A stretch of 64,000 nucleotides of DNA from Corynebacterium pseudodiphtheriticum DSM 44287 (GTDB lineage Bacteria > Actinomycetota > Actinomycetes > Mycobacteriales > Mycobacteriaceae). The position numbers and the translations under genes were made by a program. A model generated the notes under the pieces. It did not search any database. It was given only the letters and a program-made list of their open reading frames with translations, and was not told where the DNA came from. Shown here one piece after another: positions 18,219 through 26,787 of the stretch (the stretch's first letter is position 1; every line of letters begins with the position of its first letter). The stretch is taken from positions 62,001 through 126,000 of the forward strand of contig NZ_JIAH01000007.1 in the NCBI RefSeq assembly GCF_000688415.1, given 5' to 3'.

Positions 18219-19202
18219 TTATAAAGTACTGGGACGTGCCACGAAGACGGTTTTAATTTCGGCTCGTGCTCCTGTGGTTTCGGTGACTAGTGCTATCGCT
18301 CGCCCATTTGGGGCAATGGCCACAACTACACCGTCCAGACCGCAAGCGGGCAAACGTTTACCCATGGATAGATCGATTGCTTGTTGTTCAGTGACCTGCC
18401 AGTGGGGGTAACTCCGTTGCAGAGCGTCGTCGAGGCTTAAGCTGAGCTGTGGATTGTCGGCCAGCTCGTCGAGGGTTGCCGCATCGCTGAGCCCATAAGG
18501 GCCAACGTGCGTTCGGCGTAGCTTCGTCAGATGGCCACCGACGCCCAGGTCTGAACCGATATCTCTGGCCAGGCTTCGGATATAAGTTCCGGAAGAACAT
18601 GTCACGGTGCATGCAATATCAATAAAAGCAGTACCGATCTCGTCGTCACTGCCGCGTCGTATGGAATGCACAGTAAATTGGTTGATCGTTACAGTGCGCG
18701 CGGGAATTTCTACGTCTTCGCCTTCGCGCACCCGCTGGTGGGCTCGTTTACCAGCAATTTTCACGGCGGAGACTTTCGCAGGGACTTGTTCGACTGTGCC
18801 GGTCCAGGAAGCAACTGCAGCTGCAATATCGTCGTCAGATAGGCCGGATAAACGAACACTGACCTGTTCTTGGTTCAGCCCGTCTTCGATTGTCGTTGCG
18901 GGAAGAAAATCGCCCTCGGCATCGTCAGTAGTGGTAGCAGCACCTAGCCGGATGGTTGCTTGGTAGGTTTTATCCGCGGCCACCATATGGGCTAGAAACT
19001 TGGTGCCACGCCTAATCCCGGCGACCAGTACTCCAGTTGCCATGGGGTCTAAAGTTCCCGCGTGTCCGACTTTTTTGGTGCGGAAGATGCGGCGTAACTT
19101 GCCGACGACGTCGTGTGAGGTCATGCCCGCTGGCTTGTCGACGACCACTAACCCGGAACCGTCTAGTGGGTCTGGCTGCGAAAAATCCGTAGCTGAATTC
19201 AT
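18219..19202 (-). CDS. truB: tRNA pseudouridine(55) synthase
   Basis: Makes pseudouridine 55 in the T-loop of tRNAs. The 327-aa product from ATG 19202 has GLVVVDKPAGMTSHDVV at the N-terminus and the catalytic GHAGTLDPMATG motif with Asp52, followed by the KTYQATIRLG and CSSGTYIRSLARDIG segments and a C-terminal PUA-like region. A longer frame opens upstream, but it would cross the ribF start and has no support. A TACACT -10 ends 7 nt before ATG 19202 and no Shine-Dalgarno is present, so a leaderless mRNA is expected. It is divergent from ribF across 30 bp. Confidence 0.95.
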   Translation of the reverse strand: MNSATDFSQPDPLDGSGLVVVDKPAGMTSHDVVGKLRRIFRTKKVGHAGTLDPMATGVLVAGIRRGTKFLAHMVAADKTYQATIRLGAATTTDDAEGDFLPATTIEDGLNQEQVSVRLSGLSDDDIAAAVASWTGTVEQVPAKVSAVKIAGKRAHQRVREGEDVEIPARTVTINQFTVHSIRRGSDDEIGTAFIDIACTVTCSSGTYIRSLARDIGSDLGVGGHLTKLRRTHVGPYGLSDAATLDELADNPQLSLSLDDALQRSYPHWQVTEQQAIDLSMGKRLPACGLDGVVVAIAPNGRAIALVTETTGARAEIKTVFVARPSTL

Positions 19203-19209
19203 AGCAGTC

Positions 19210-19226
19210 AGTGTATGCCTTAAGCT
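19210..19226. promoter_or_regulatory. Divergent leaderless promoters of truB and ribF in a 30-bp gap
   Basis: On the minus strand TACACT (19215-19210) is 7 nt from the truB ATG at 19202. On the plus strand TAAGCT (19221-19226) is 6 nt from the ribF GTG at 19233. The two -10 boxes are 5 bp apart, so two polymerases could hardly bind at once. Any -35 contact for either gene would lie inside the other gene. Confidence 0.65.
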
Positions 19227-19232
19227 GGCAGG

Positions 19233-20306
19233 GTGAATATTTGGCAGGGTATGGACGAGATCCCCGAACGCGTGGAATCCTCTGTGATCACCATCGGAGT
19301 TTTTGATGGGGTGCACCGCGGACATCAAGAGCTTATTTCTGCTGCGGTGCGCAAAGCACGAGCTACTGGGCAGCAATCGGTTCTGATTACCTTCGACCCG
19401 CACCCGGTTAGCGTATTTTTACCGGAACGCGCTCCGTTAGCACTGAGTAGTTTTGATCAGCGTATGTCCGTCGTGGAGAAGATGGGCATCGATAATGTGA
19501 TGGTGATTGATTTCACCGTCGAGATGGCGGGTTGGTCGCCGCAGGAATACGTCGACCGGTTGCTCGTCAACAAACTGCACGCCAGCCACGTGATAATCGG
19601 AGAGAATTTCACTTTTGGTAAAGACGCCGTTGGCACGCCGGAAATCATGCGGCAGCTGTGTGCCGCGCGTGGGATTGGTGTAGACGTGGTGCAATTGTTG
19701 CATGATAAGACACTTGCCGACGGTGAGATTTTGGTTTGTTCGACAGCCGTTCGCAAATATCTTATGGCCGGAAATGTGGCTGCTGCACGTCGGGCATTGG
19801 GGCGGCCGTTTAGCGTCTATGGCCCGATTGTGCGCGGAGCCGGGCGGGGTGGTAAAGAACTTGGATTTCCTACCGCGAACCAGTATTTTCCGGAAAACCT
19901 AGCCCTTCCTGCTGATGGAGTGTATGCAGGTTGGCTTGTGGTTGAGGGGTCGAATTCCCCGGTGAATGGGAATATGGTTCCGGGGGTGGCTTATGCTGCT
20001 GCTATTTCCGTGGGCACAAACCCGACTTTTGGCGATGACGAGCGCAGCGTGGAGTCTTTTGTATTGGACCGAGAAGCGGATTTGTACGGTTATGGTGCCA
20101 CGGTTTATTTCGTTGATCGAATTCGATCGATGGAGAAATATGACAGTCTAGATGCACTCCTGGAAGCTATTTCCCGTGATGTTTGCAGCGTTCGTGAGGT
20201 CTTAGCACAGGACCTGGAGATGCGCGATAGTTCAGTTATTGATCATGATTCAGTGGCGGGGGAGTTTTTCTTGCAGCGTGCTTTACAAGGAGGTTCGCGG
20301 GATTAG
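19233..20306 (+). CDS. ribF: Bifunctional riboflavin kinase / FAD synthetase
   Basis: Converts riboflavin to FMN and then FAD. The 357-aa protein has an N-terminal nucleotidyltransferase domain with GVFDGVHRGHQ and ITFDPHP, then a C-terminal riboflavin kinase domain with GRGGKELGFPTANQYFPE and VSVGTNPTFG-like residues (ISVGTNPTF). The GTG start gives the family-like N-terminus (V)NIWQGMDEIP; an ATG six codons later is a weaker choice. The start has no ribosome-binding site but a TAAGCT -10 six bases upstream. A C-terminal tail of about 35 residues is unlike the core. It is divergent from truB and 155 bp before rpsO. Confidence 0.95.
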   Translation: MNIWQGMDEIPERVESSVITIGVFDGVHRGHQELISAAVRKARATGQQSVLITFDPHPVSVFLPERAPLALSSFDQRMSVVEKMGIDNVMVIDFTVEMAGWSPQEYVDRLLVNKLHASHVIIGENFTFGKDAVGTPEIMRQLCAARGIGVDVVQLLHDKTLADGEILVCSTAVRKYLMAGNVAAARRALGRPFSVYGPIVRGAGRGGKELGFPTANQYFPENLALPADGVYAGWLVVEGSNSPVNGNMVPGVAYAAAISVGTNPTFGDDERSVESFVLDREADLYGYGATVYFVDRIRSMEKYDSLDALLEAISRDVCSVREVLAQDLEMRDSSVIDHDSVAGEFFLQRALQGGSRD

Positions 20307-20357
20307 TGTCGATAGCCAGTCTTGATTATGAGTTTGGCCAAACACAACCTCGCCATT

Positions 20358-20387
20358 TGCTCGTTAGTAGCCCTGGCGGCTAGTATG
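20358..20387 (+). promoter_or_regulatory. Possible rpsO promoter
   Basis: TTGCTC (20358-20363) and TAGTAT (20382-20387) are separated by 18 bp, giving a leader of about 65-70 nt before rpsO. The hexamers fit a primary-sigma promoter moderately well. Confidence 0.45.
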
Positions 20388-20461
20388 AGTGACTGGTTTG
20401 CGACTATGGTCCGCAGTGGTTGCAAATAAATTTTCGTGTGGACTGAAATAAGGAGATAAGC

Positions 20462-20731
20462 ATGGCTCTTTCTACAGAAAAGAAGCAAGAGATCCTGAAG
20501 GAATACGGCGTTCACGAGACTGACTCTGGTTCCCCAGAAGCCCAGGTCGCGCTGCTGACCTACCGTATCACCAACCTGACCGAGCACCTGAAAGATCACA
20601 AGCACGATCACCACTCTCGCCGTGGTCTGTTGCTGTTGGTTGGTCGTCGTCGTGGTTTGCTGAAATACCTGCAGAGCAAAGACATTAACCGGTACCGTGA
20701 CCTGATTTCTCGCTTGGGACTGCGTCGATAA
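20462..20731 (+). CDS. rpsO: 30S ribosomal protein S15
   Basis: Primary 16S rRNA-binding protein of the small subunit platform, exactly the usual 89 aa. The sequence shows the expected helices: [26 protein letters not shown], then the [21 protein letters not shown] motif that contacts the rRNA three-way junction, ending in [15 protein letters not shown] lies upstream of the ATG at good spacing. The leader of about 70 nt could hold an autoregulatory site, as in other bacteria, but I did not identify one. A terminator follows immediately, although pnp is next on the same strand. Confidence 0.98.
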   Translation: MALSTEKKQEILKEYGVHETDSGSPEAQVALLTYRITNLTEHLKDHKHDHHSRRGLLLLVGRRRGLLKYLQSKDINRYRDLISRLGLRR

Positions 20732-20769
20732 TTCGTCGTCGTTAAACAGCCTAGGCTGCACGCTTATCG

Positions 20770-20803
20770 CCACCCGTCCGGCTTCCCGGGCAGGGTGGTT
20801 TTT
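20770..20803 (+). terminator. Terminator after rpsO
   Basis: The CCACCC arm (20770-20775) pairs with GGGTGG (20793-20798), and TTTTT follows to 20803. The rpsO-pnp gap is 232 bp, so this probably separates or attenuates the two. The remainder of the gap, 20804-20963, shows only the AAGGAG of pnp. Confidence 0.7.
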
Positions 20804-20963
20804 GCGTATCACGGGTCTGTCTCATGCTAAACTGATTCTGGCTTATAAAATCTGCCAGGAATATTTCCGAAATAGGTATAGGTCTTTTATAAGAGATGAA
20901 GATCTTTTGGCGGCTACGATGATCGTCACCAGGAACGAGCTCGTTTAAGAGCAAGGAGTTTGT

Positions 20964-23270
20964 ATGAGCAGCAACCAGGCTGTGCAAAAATTTATTGATG
21001 AAGAAGTCGGAATCAACGGTGTAGAAACCACCATCGACAACGGGGACTTCGGAACCCGTACCATCCGATTTGAAACTGGGCAGCTTGCCCGCCAAGCAGA
21101 TGGCTCGGTGACCACCTACTTGGATGACGAGACAATGATCTTGTCGACGACGACCGCCTCTTCCAAGCCGAAAGAGGGGCTAAATTTCTTCCCACTGACT
21201 GTCGATGTGGAAGAACGTATGTATGCTGCGGGCCGTATTCCGGGCAGTTTCTTCCGTCGTGAAGGTCGACCATCTACCGAGGCGATTTTGGCTTGTCGCT
21301 TGATTGACCGTCCGCTGCGTCCGACTTTCGTCAAAGGTTTGCGCAACGAGGTACAAAATGTCAACACAGTACTGTCGATAGCGCCGGGGGAATATTACGA
21401 CGTGCTGGCCATCAATGGAGCTTCGGCAGCTACCCAGATTTCCGGATTACCGGTTTCTGGTGCGGTCGGAGCGGTTCGTATGGCTCTGCTGGCCGACGAT
21501 GAACACCCAGAAGGCGCGTGGGTTGCCTTCCCGAACCATCAACAGCACCAGGAAGCGCTGTTTGAGATGGTTGTGGCAGGCCGAATCGTGGAGAAGAAAG
21601 AAGGCGGCCAGAAGAAGGGGCGTCGAAATTCTAAAGGCAATAAAGTTGCCAACAATGATGTGGCCATCATGATGGTGGAAGCTGGCGCGGGTGTGCAGGT
21701 AGCCGACCGTGTGGCTGCGGGAGCGCCGGCTCCAACCGAATCCACTGTCGCGCAGGGCCTGGAAGCAGCGAAGCCTTTTATCTCTCTACTGTGCCAGGCA
21801 CAAACAGAATTGGCTAAGCAGGTTGCGAAAGAAACCGCGGAGTTCCCCTTGTTTAAGGAATATTCCGACGAAGTCTTTGAAGAAGTCGCAAAGAAGGCTC
21901 GCAAGAAGCTGCACAAGCTGCTATCGATTGGTGAGAAACAAGCCCGCGACGAAGCTATCAATGACTACATTGCTGAGTGGGACGAAGACCTCGCCGACGA
22001 TATCGAAGAAAAATATGACATCGACGATGACGATGCGTTGTCGGAAATCCGTGCTGCATACAGTGCCTTGCAAAAAGAGATTGTCCGCGAAAAGATCTTG
22101 CGTGATGGCTACCGTGTAGATGGACGTCGCACCACTGACATCCGTGATTTGGAAGTGGAAGTCGAGTTAATTCCTCGAGCACACGGTTCTGCGTTGTTTG
22201 AGCGTGGCGAAACTCAGATCCTGGGGGTTACCACGTTGAACATGCTGGAGATGGTTCAGCGGGTAGATTCTTTGACCCCCGGTGAATCTAAGCGATACAT
22301 GCACCATTACAACTTCCCACCATTCTCAACTGGTGAGACCGGCCGTGTCGGCTCCCCGAAACGCCGAGAAATTGGTCACGGAGCGCTTGCAGAGCGAGCG
22401 GTTGTGCCGGTAATTCCTTCACGCGAGGATTTTCCGTATGCCATTCGCCAGGTTTCTGAGGCGTTGGGATCAAATGGTTCGACTTCCATGGGATCTGTGT
22501 GCGCTTCTACCTTGTCGCTGTACAACGCTGGTGTCCCTTTGAAAGCACCTGTGGCTGGTATTGCTATGGGCCTGGTGTCCGGTGAAGTCGATGGTGAGGA
22601 TCGCTTTGTCACCTTGACTGACATTTTGGGAGTGGAAGATGCATTCGGTGACATGGACTTTAAGGTTGCTGGTACGCCGGATTACATCACGGCTCTGCAA
22701 TTGGATACCAAACTCGATGGCATTCCTTCTGACGTATTGGCCGAGGCTTTGGAACAGGCGCGCGAGGCACGCCTGACAATCCTAGAAACGATGACAGTTG
22801 TTATCGATTCACCGGATGCCTTGGCTGATACCGCACCTCGGGTGATCACCGTAAACATCCCACCTTCGAAGATTGGTGAATTGATCGGCCCTAAGGGCAA
22901 GACGATCAATGCCATCCACGACGAGACTGGTGCTGAAATCTCTATCGAAGACGATGGCACCGTCTATGTGTCGGCGGCTACCGGCGAGGAAGCAGACGCC
23001 GCGGTGGAAAAGATCAACGCCATTGCGAACCCACAGCTTCCTAAGGTTGGGGAGCGTTTTTTGGGAACCGTCGTGAAGACTGTAGCTTTCGGCGCGTTTA
23101 TTTCGCTAATGCCAGGCCGTGATGGTCTGATGCATATCTCCAAGATCGGCGGTAGTCGTCGCATCGAAAAGGTTGAAGACGAAATTAACGTCGGAGACAA
23201 GGTGCAGGTCGAGATCGCTGATATCGATGATCGAGGCAAGATCTCACTGGTGCCGGTGGAGGAAGATTAA
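20964..23270 (+). CDS. pnp: Polynucleotide phosphorylase
   Basis: Phosphorolytic 3'-5' exoribonuclease of the RNA degradation machinery (also called GpsI in actinobacteria). The 768-aa protein has two RNase PH-like domains; the first carries [35 protein letters not shown], the second [26 protein letters not shown]. An all-helical linker separates them and includes a basic stretch around residues 215-230. The C-terminal KH domain ([15 protein letters not shown]) and S1 domain ([20 protein letters not shown]) bind RNA. ATG 20964 has a good GCAAGGAG site. It follows rpsO as in most bacteria, but behind a terminator. Confidence 0.98.
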   Translation: MSSNQAVQKFIDEEVGINGVETTIDNGDFGTRTIRFETGQLARQADGSVTTYLDDETMILSTTTASSKPKEGLNFFPLTVDVEERMYAAGRIPGSFFRREGRPSTEAILACRLIDRPLRPTFVKGLRNEVQNVNTVLSIAPGEYYDVLAINGASAATQISGLPVSGAVGAVRMALLADDEHPEGAWVAFPNHQQHQEALFEMVVAGRIVEKKEGGQKKGRRNSKGNKVANNDVAIMMVEAGAGVQVADRVAAGAPAPTESTVAQGLEAAKPFISLLCQAQTELAKQVAKETAEFPLFKEYSDEVFEEVAKKARKKLHKLLSIGEKQARDEAINDYIAEWDEDLADDIEEKYDIDDDDALSEIRAAYSALQKEIVREKILRDGYRVDGRRTTDIRDLEVEVELIPRAHGSALFERGETQILGVTTLNMLEMVQRVDSLTPGESKRYMHHYNFPPFSTGETGRVGSPKRREIGHGALAERAVVPVIPSREDFPYAIRQVSEALGSNGSTSMGSVCASTLSLYNAGVPLKAPVAGIAMGLVSGEVDGEDRFVTLTDILGVEDAFGDMDFKVAGTPDYITALQLDTKLDGIPSDVLAEALEQAREARLTILETMTVVIDSPDALADTAPRVITVNIPPSKIGELIGPKGKTINAIHDETGAEISIEDDGTVYVSAATGEEADAAVEKINAIANPQLPKVGERFLGTVVKTVAFGAFISLMPGRDGLMHISKIGGSRRIEKVEDEINVGDKVQVEIADIDDRGKISLVPVEED

Positions 23271-23313
23271 ATTCCACACGGTCGTGGCCGGTGCAGTATA
23301 AACCGGTCACAAT

Positions 23314-23362
23314 AAAGGCAGCGTTCCGAGCGGTAATTTACACCGTCGGAGGCTGCCTTTGT
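23314..23362. terminator. Hairpin terminator between pnp and the convergent lipoprotein gene
   Basis: AAAGGCAGC (23314-23322) pairs with GCTGCCTTT (23352-23360), and an inner TCCG/CGGA stem extends the hairpin. The T-rich side at 23358-23365 serves pnp, and an A-rich flank on the other side could serve the leftward gene. Confidence 0.75.
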
Positions 23363-23411
23363 TATTACCCCGAGCTTGCCCGCGCGGGGACTAAAAACTG
23401 TTATTGGATAT

Positions 23412-24107
23412 CTATTTCTGGATATCTACGACCACACGCGTTGGATTTTCCAGGCGGGTAACGGAATAGGGTCGTGGCTTATCTAAGCCAATGATGAACT
23501 TAGACTGAGCTTCGAAGGCTCCGGCTAATTTGACTTCGGCAACCGACCCGGCGCCCGGGAAGCTTGCATTGAGATCGATCCATTGCGCTTGCTTTTGTGG
23601 ATCAATTGGGGCAGGGGTGCCTTCTATAGCGATATTTAAAGCTGTATTGCCTTGATACTCCACGGGAAAGCCGGAACCAGGTTGTGCCGGGGTGTCTGTG
23701 TAGTGTGTGAACCAACCTGGCTTGCCGACACCTGCGAACTCGAATACGACCCGGTCAAATCCTTGGTGGGTACCGATGCGCACATCCGTGGGGCTTAAAT
23801 CACCAAGACCGTCAGGAAGGTCCTGCCGGTCTTCCATCGAAGGCGTGCCAAGCATCTGCGCACCTGTTGGCTGAGCTGATTCTTGACCACGCGCAGCGGT
23901 CGTGCGGGATGTATCTTGCGCGTCGTTTGTTTTGGTTGTCGTTTTGTTTTCGGTAGTTTCTGCTGGCTGTGGGGAGGTCGAGGTCACGGTGCTGGTTGGC
24001 CGCTGCGCGGAATTATCCGTATTGTCAGCGGTAGCGCATGCGCTTAACACCAATCCGGAAGTGATAATGGTGGCAGCCAAGCTGAGAAATGTCCGAGGAG
24101 TTTTCAT
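23412..24107 (-). CDS. AMIN-like domain lipoprotein
   Basis: Predicted secreted lipoprotein of 231 aa. The signal peptide MKTPRTFLSLAATIITSGLV leads to a lipobox LSAC with Cys24. Residues about 25-95 are Thr/Ser/Gln-rich and probably disordered. The C-terminal 130 residues form an AMIN-like beta domain (VRIGTHQGFDRVVFEF at its start, TRVVVDIQ at its end), a fold linked to cell-envelope binding. TAAACT lies 6 nt before the ATG, with no ribosome-binding site, so the message is probably leaderless. It converges on pnp and is divergent from dapB. The molecular role is unknown. Confidence 0.8.
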   Translation of the reverse strand: MKTPRTFLSLAATIITSGLVLSACATADNTDNSAQRPTSTVTSTSPQPAETTENKTTTKTNDAQDTSRTTAARGQESAQPTGAQMLGTPSMEDRQDLPDGLGDLSPTDVRIGTHQGFDRVVFEFAGVGKPGWFTHYTDTPAQPGSGFPVEYQGNTALNIAIEGTPAPIDPQKQAQWIDLNASFPGAGSVAEVKLAGAFEAQSKFIIGLDKPRPYSVTRLENPTRVVVDIQK

Positions 24108-24113
24108 GGTTCT

Positions 24114-24119
24114 AGTTTA
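24114..24119 (-). promoter_or_regulatory. -10 hexamer for the leaderless AMIN-like lipoprotein mRNA
   Basis: TAAACT (24119-24114 on the minus strand) ends six bases before the ATG at 24107. On the plus strand of the same gap, TACAAT at 24165-24170 is the best -10 candidate for dapB, giving a leader of about 75 nt. Confidence 0.5.
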
Positions 24120-24243
24120 TCGTTTCTCTCGCAAATATTCGGCGAAAACTAAATACAGAGTCGATACAATTAGGTAACGAGATAGTCGGATCACTAAGCC
24201 ATACTAAAAAATATGCGCTCTCATCATGGGGCGTTCTACCTAA

Positions 24244-25002
<759 letters not shown>

Positions 25003-25005
25003 CAC

Positions 25006-25761
25006 ATGGCCACATCTAAGAACCTGAAAGTAGATCTTCTCGCTGCTACTCAATTTTTTCCCCCACAGGATCCAGAGATAAATTGGCAAGCAGACTCTTC
25101 TGCAACGGATGCTGAATCTCTAGTGGAATTCGCTGGTCGTGCATGTTATGAAACGTTCGCGAAGCCAAACCCACATACCGCTGCTAATGATGCTTATTTG
25201 CACCACATCATGGAAGTAGGGCACACCGCGCTACTGGAACACGCCACCGCGACACTGTATATTCGTGGGATTTCGCGCTCAGTGAGCCATGAACTTGTTC
25301 GGCATCGGCACTTTTCTTTTAGCCAGCTCTCGCAGCGGTTTGTGCATTCGGGAGACGCACAATTCGTTATGCCGGATGCGGTTGCGGGGGATGAGGAATT
25401 ATCTCGTTTAGTGGGACAAGCAGTAGATGATTCTCGATTTGTCTACAACGAGTTGCTTGCTGCTCTGGAAGAAAGACTTTCCGGCGAACCAAATGCCTTG
25501 TTACGCAAAAAACAGGCTCGGCAAGCAGCGCGTGCTGTGTTACCAAATGCGACGGAATCGCGCATTGTGGTGACGGGAAATTACCGCACGTGGCGGCACT
25601 TTATTGGTGCACGCGCGAGTGAGCACGCGGACGTGGAAATGCGCCGTCTGGCGGTCGAGTGTCTGCGGTTGCTTCAGAAACAAGCGCCATCGTTGTTTTC
25701 AGATTTCTATATCAGTGCGTTATCGGATGGTACCTATATGGCGGCTAGCCCTTATGCCTAG
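25006..25761 (+). CDS. thyX: FAD-dependent thymidylate synthase
   Basis: Flavin-dependent methylation of dUMP to dTMP using methylene-tetrahydrofolate and NADPH. At 251 aa it has normal length. The ThyX signature RHRxxSxxxxSQRF is complete at residues 99-112 (RHRHFSFSQLSQRF), and the R-rich ARAVLPNATESRIVVTGNYRTWRHF segment near the C-terminus fits the dUMP site. The start lies 3 bp after dapB. This is the gene called ORF2 in the early C. glutamicum dap literature. A gap of 117 bp with a separate dapA promoter follows. Confidence 0.97.
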   Translation: MATSKNLKVDLLAATQFFPPQDPEINWQADSSATDAESLVEFAGRACYETFAKPNPHTAANDAYLHHIMEVGHTALLEHATATLYIRGISRSVSHELVRHRHFSFSQLSQRFVHSGDAQFVMPDAVAGDEELSRLVGQAVDDSRFVYNELLAALEERLSGEPNALLRKKQARQAARAVLPNATESRIVVTGNYRTWRHFIGARASEHADVEMRRLAVECLRLLQKQAPSLFSDFYISALSDGTYMAASPYA

Positions 25762-25864
25762 CCAACGTTCAGACTGAATATTCCTAGGGTGCCTAAACAC
25801 GGTCGAAAACCAAATCATACGCTCCAAAGGGTGCGCCGGTTCGTGGTTGGGCGTGGTTAACGGG

Positions 25865-25870
25865 TAACCT
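25865..25870 (+). promoter_or_regulatory. dapA -10 element TAACCT
   Basis: GGTAACCT ends 8 nt before the dapA ATG at 25879. The characterised C. glutamicum dapA promoter uses the same -10 hexamer TAACCT, so this is a conserved promoter. There is no Shine-Dalgarno before the ATG; the transcript start falls within about two bases of the ATG. Confidence 0.65.
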
Positions 25871-25878
25871 AGAGCAGC

Positions 25879-26787
25879 ATGAGCACAGGTTTGACAGTCA
25901 AGACTGGAGTCGAGACATTCGGCAGCGTCAGTGTTGCCATGGTGACCCCGTTCGATAAGGACGGTGCCTTGGATATACCGGCTGCTCGAAAACTAGCCGC
26001 TCACTTGGTGGATAACGGCCTGGATGCCCTTGTAGTATCCGGTACCACCGGAGAGTCACCGACTACGACGGTGGACGAGAAACTTGAACTTCTGAAGGCT
26101 GTCAAAGATGAGGTCGGTGACCGTGCCAAGATTATGGCAGGTGTCGGTACGAATAACACGGCAACTACGATCGATCTAGCAAAAAAGTCCGCTGAAGCGG
26201 GAGCCGATTCTTTGTTAGTGGTCACGCCGTATTATTCGAAGCCGAGTCAGGCGGGCCTTATCGCTCATTACACAGCGGTGGCGCAGGCAACCGATTTGCC
26301 CATCAGTTTGTATGACATTCCTGGACGCTCGGGCATCTCAGTGGAGTCGGACACGATTGCCGAACTTGCTAAGTTGCCCACCATCAAAGCAGTCAAAGAC
26401 GCCAAAGGTGATCTGCATGCTGCTTGTAACCTCATGCAAGAAACTGGACTCGCATGGTATTCCGGTGACGACCCGGCCAATTTGCCGTGGCTGTCCGTCG
26501 GGGCCAGCGGCTTTATTTCCGTTATCGGACACGCCGCGCCACGAGCTTTGCGTGAGTTGTACGACTCATATGACGAGGGAAATCTCGCCCGTGCGCGAGA
26601 AATCCACACAAATGTATTAACACCGTTAATCCAGGCGCAGCAGCGTCTGGGAGGTGCCAATTTTGCTAAAGCAGCCCTGCGCGAACAGGGAATTGAAGTA
26701 GGCGAACCACGTCTGCCACTCGCTCCGTTAGACGACGAGCAGGTGGATGGGTTACGCCGTGATTTGGACCAAGCTGGAGTCTTATAG
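25879..26787 (+). CDS. dapA: 4-hydroxy-tetrahydrodipicolinate synthase
   Basis: Condenses pyruvate with aspartate semialdehyde, the committed step to diaminopimelate and lysine. The 302-aa TIM-barrel protein shows [21 protein letters not shown] with the active-site Tyr, and the Schiff-base Lys173 in AVKDAKGD. It is expressed from its own TAACCT promoter, separated from thyX by 117 bp. The rnj ATG follows its stop codon directly, so dapA and rnj are co-transcribed and probably translationally coupled. Actinobacterial dapA is often lysine-insensitive; this cannot be judged here. Confidence 0.98.
   Translation: MSTGLTVKTGVETFGSVSVAMVTPFDKDGALDIPAARKLAAHLVDNGLDALVVSGTTGESPTTTVDEKLELLKAVKDEVGDRAKIMAGVGTNNTATTIDLAKKSAEAGADSLLVVTPYYSKPSQAGLIAHYTAVAQATDLPISLYDIPGRSGISVESDTIAELAKLPTIKAVKDAKGDLHAACNLMQETGLAWYSGDDPANLPWLSVGASGFISVIGHAAPRALRELYDSYDEGNLARAREIHTNVLTPLIQAQQRLGGANFAKAALREQGIEVGEPRLPLAPLDDEQVDGLRRDLDQAGVL

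Noticed and set aside
19203-19403. 67-residue N-terminal extension of truB
   Set aside because: It would overlap the ribF start, and the residues do not match the family; a -10 box places the start at 19202.
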